DNA of 64,000 nt. It comes from Nitrosospira multiformis (GTDB taxonomy: Bacteria > Pseudomonadota > Gammaproteobacteria > Burkholderiales > Nitrosomonadaceae). Each line of letters begins with the position of its first letter. The stretch's first letter is position 1. The translations under genes and the position numbers were made by a program. Location: contig NZ_FOHI01000002.1 of NCBI RefSeq assembly GCF_900111585.1, positions 248,001 through 312,000 on the forward strand. Reading direction: 5' to 3'. The notes under the pieces were generated by a model. It was given only the letters and a program-made list of their open reading frames with translations. It had not been told where the DNA came from and searched no databases. Of this stretch, positions 63,155 to 64,000 are shown one piece after another.

Positions 63155-64000
63155 GGGCCTTCTCCTCCTCTTCCGGCAGAGGCTGGGCCGTGCCTGGTAG
63201 TACGCTGACCCAGTTTCCTGCGAGGCCACATCCAGCTGCTCAACGCGGCACAGCTTAAAGCCGCCATTAATGCGGTGAATGTCCATGAATGCAGCAACAG
63301 GCCGACGAATAGCAACGAGACGAACAAACCGACAAGGAAAGGCGTATAGGAATCCTCCGGCATTTTGAGGATGACAACCGGCTTTGCATCGATGGGCGAG
63401 GTGCCCAGTGTTTCCCGGCCCCGCATCAGCAGGTAACCTTCTTCCAGTTTGGTTCGGCTATGTTCTTCTTCTCCTTCGATCCGTCCCTCCCATAACGGGT
63501 GCCGGCTGGCAATCGTAGGAATAGTCGCAAAGTTATAAGCGGGCGGCGGGGAAGATACTGCCCATTCCAGAGTGGGCGCATCCCATGGATTGGCGCCTGC
63601 CCGCGCTCCACGTTTCACGCTGAGGACGACATTGACGAGGAAGATCAGCACGCCAACGGCGAATATGAAGGATCCGACAGTCGTAATCAGGTTGACTTCG
63701 TCCCACCCCATGCGGGAGGGATAGGTATAAATGCGGCGCGGCATCCCGAGCAGTCCAGCGATATGCATTGGAAAAAATCCGGCGTTGAAGCCAATAAACA
63801 TGGTCCAGAAACTCCACTTGCCCAGTTTTTCACTCATCATGCGCCCGGTGAATTTGGGAAACCAGTAGTAGATCGCTCCTACCACCGGAAACACGTTGAT
63901 CCCGAGCAGGACATAGTGCAGGTGCGCCACGATGAAGTAGGTTTCGTTAAGTTGCCAGTCGAGCGGCACCGCGGCTGTCATGACTCCCGACATGCCCCCG
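63151..64000 (-). CDS. ctaD: Cytochrome c oxidase subunit I, C-terminal part (cut by window end)
   Basis: About 283 residues are visible, ending at 63151; the 5' part lies beyond the window. The haem ligands lie in YFIVAHLHYVLLGINVFPVV (His of a and a3) and the propionate-binding Arg pair in GMPRRIYTYP. The last 100 residues after the core (from about LKMPEDSYTPFLVGLFVSLL) add two further hydrophobic helices and a basic tail (SSWMWPRRKLGQR), so this subunit carries a C-terminal extension beyond the usual 12-helix core. The CuB His triad and the K- and D-channel residues are outside the window. Subunit II should lie upstream. Confidence 0.9.
   Translation of the reverse strand, partial: GGMSGVMTAAVPLDWQLNETYFIVAHLHYVLLGINVFPVVGAIYYWFPKFTGRMMSEKLGKWSFWTMFIGFNAGFFPMHIAGLLGMPRRIYTYPSRMGWDEVNLITTVGSFIFAVGVLIFLVNVVLSVKRGARAGANPWDAPTLEWAVSSPPPAYNFATIPTIASRHPLWEGRIEGEEEHSRTKLEEGYLLMRGRETLGTSPIDAKPVVILKMPEDSYTPFLVGLFVSLLFVGLLLHSWTFTALMAALSCAALSSWMWPRRKLGQRTTRHGPASAGRGGEGP

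Overview
The window looks like a chromosomal segment of a betaproteobacterium, most likely a Nitrosospira-like ammonia oxidiser. That placement is an inference. It rests on the gene order hfq-hflX-hflK-hflC-DUF2065-hisZ-purA, the moderately GC-rich coding sequence, two closely related Bbp2-type porins, a haem-copper oxidase locus with a dedicated multihaem cytochrome, and several GTG/TTG starts. No amo, hao or rRNA marker is present to settle it. I see no tRNA or rRNA genes, no CRISPR array, no insertion sequence and no integrase.

Layout. (1) 0-8.7 kb: the start of a FabF-like ketosynthase and a small membrane protein on the minus strand, then a plus-strand run of an acyltransferase-like protein, a MobA-like nucleotidyltransferase, LptF, LptG, a CDP-alcohol phosphatidyltransferase with a degenerate nucleotidyltransferase N-domain, a lipid kinase and a protein resembling mitochondrial Tam41 CDP-diacylglycerol synthase. 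The last three are translationally coupled. I read this as a candidate undescribed phospholipid or glycolipid system. (2) 8.6-34.5 kb: a large surface-polysaccharide region. It holds a nonulosonate module (NeuA-phosphatase fusion, a NeuB without its C-terminal SAF domain, a surface-carbohydrate protein, a PLD-like protein and glycosyltransferases), a Kdo 3-hydroxylase, two paralogous membrane-anchored ATP-grasp proteins (one of them degenerate), an O-antigen ligase-like protein, a GtrA/GT39 fusion, a divergent phosphoglycerate-mutase-like protein, a HIT protein, a six-gene operon for an activated keto or sugar acid (KdsB-like, HpcH aldolase, 2-hydroxyacid dehydrogenase, epimerase, HAD, LicC-like), and two more glycosyltransferases. 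(3) 34.5-47.5 kb: housekeeping genes corA, ppx, phoU, rpiA and ilvA, two Bbp2 porins flanking a lipoprotein, then a GNAT protein, purA, hisZ and DUF2065. (4) 47.6-59 kb: hflC, hflK, hflX, hfq, a dihaem cytochrome c peroxidase, rppH, proS, a TlpA-like thioredoxin, yihY and leuA. (5) 59-64 kb: a cytochrome c oxidase locus in which plus-strand sco and ctaG face a minus-strand run of subunit I (cut by the window end), subunit III, a small membrane protein and a three-haem cytochrome c.

How the parts fit. Regions 1 and 2 together appear to build and export cell-surface lipids and glycans: lipid head-group activation, LptFG-type export, Kdo and nonulosonate activation, polymer ligation and LPS-core hydroxylation. 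Regions 3 to 5 are mostly core metabolism, phosphate and polyphosphate homeostasis, membrane protein quality control and respiration.
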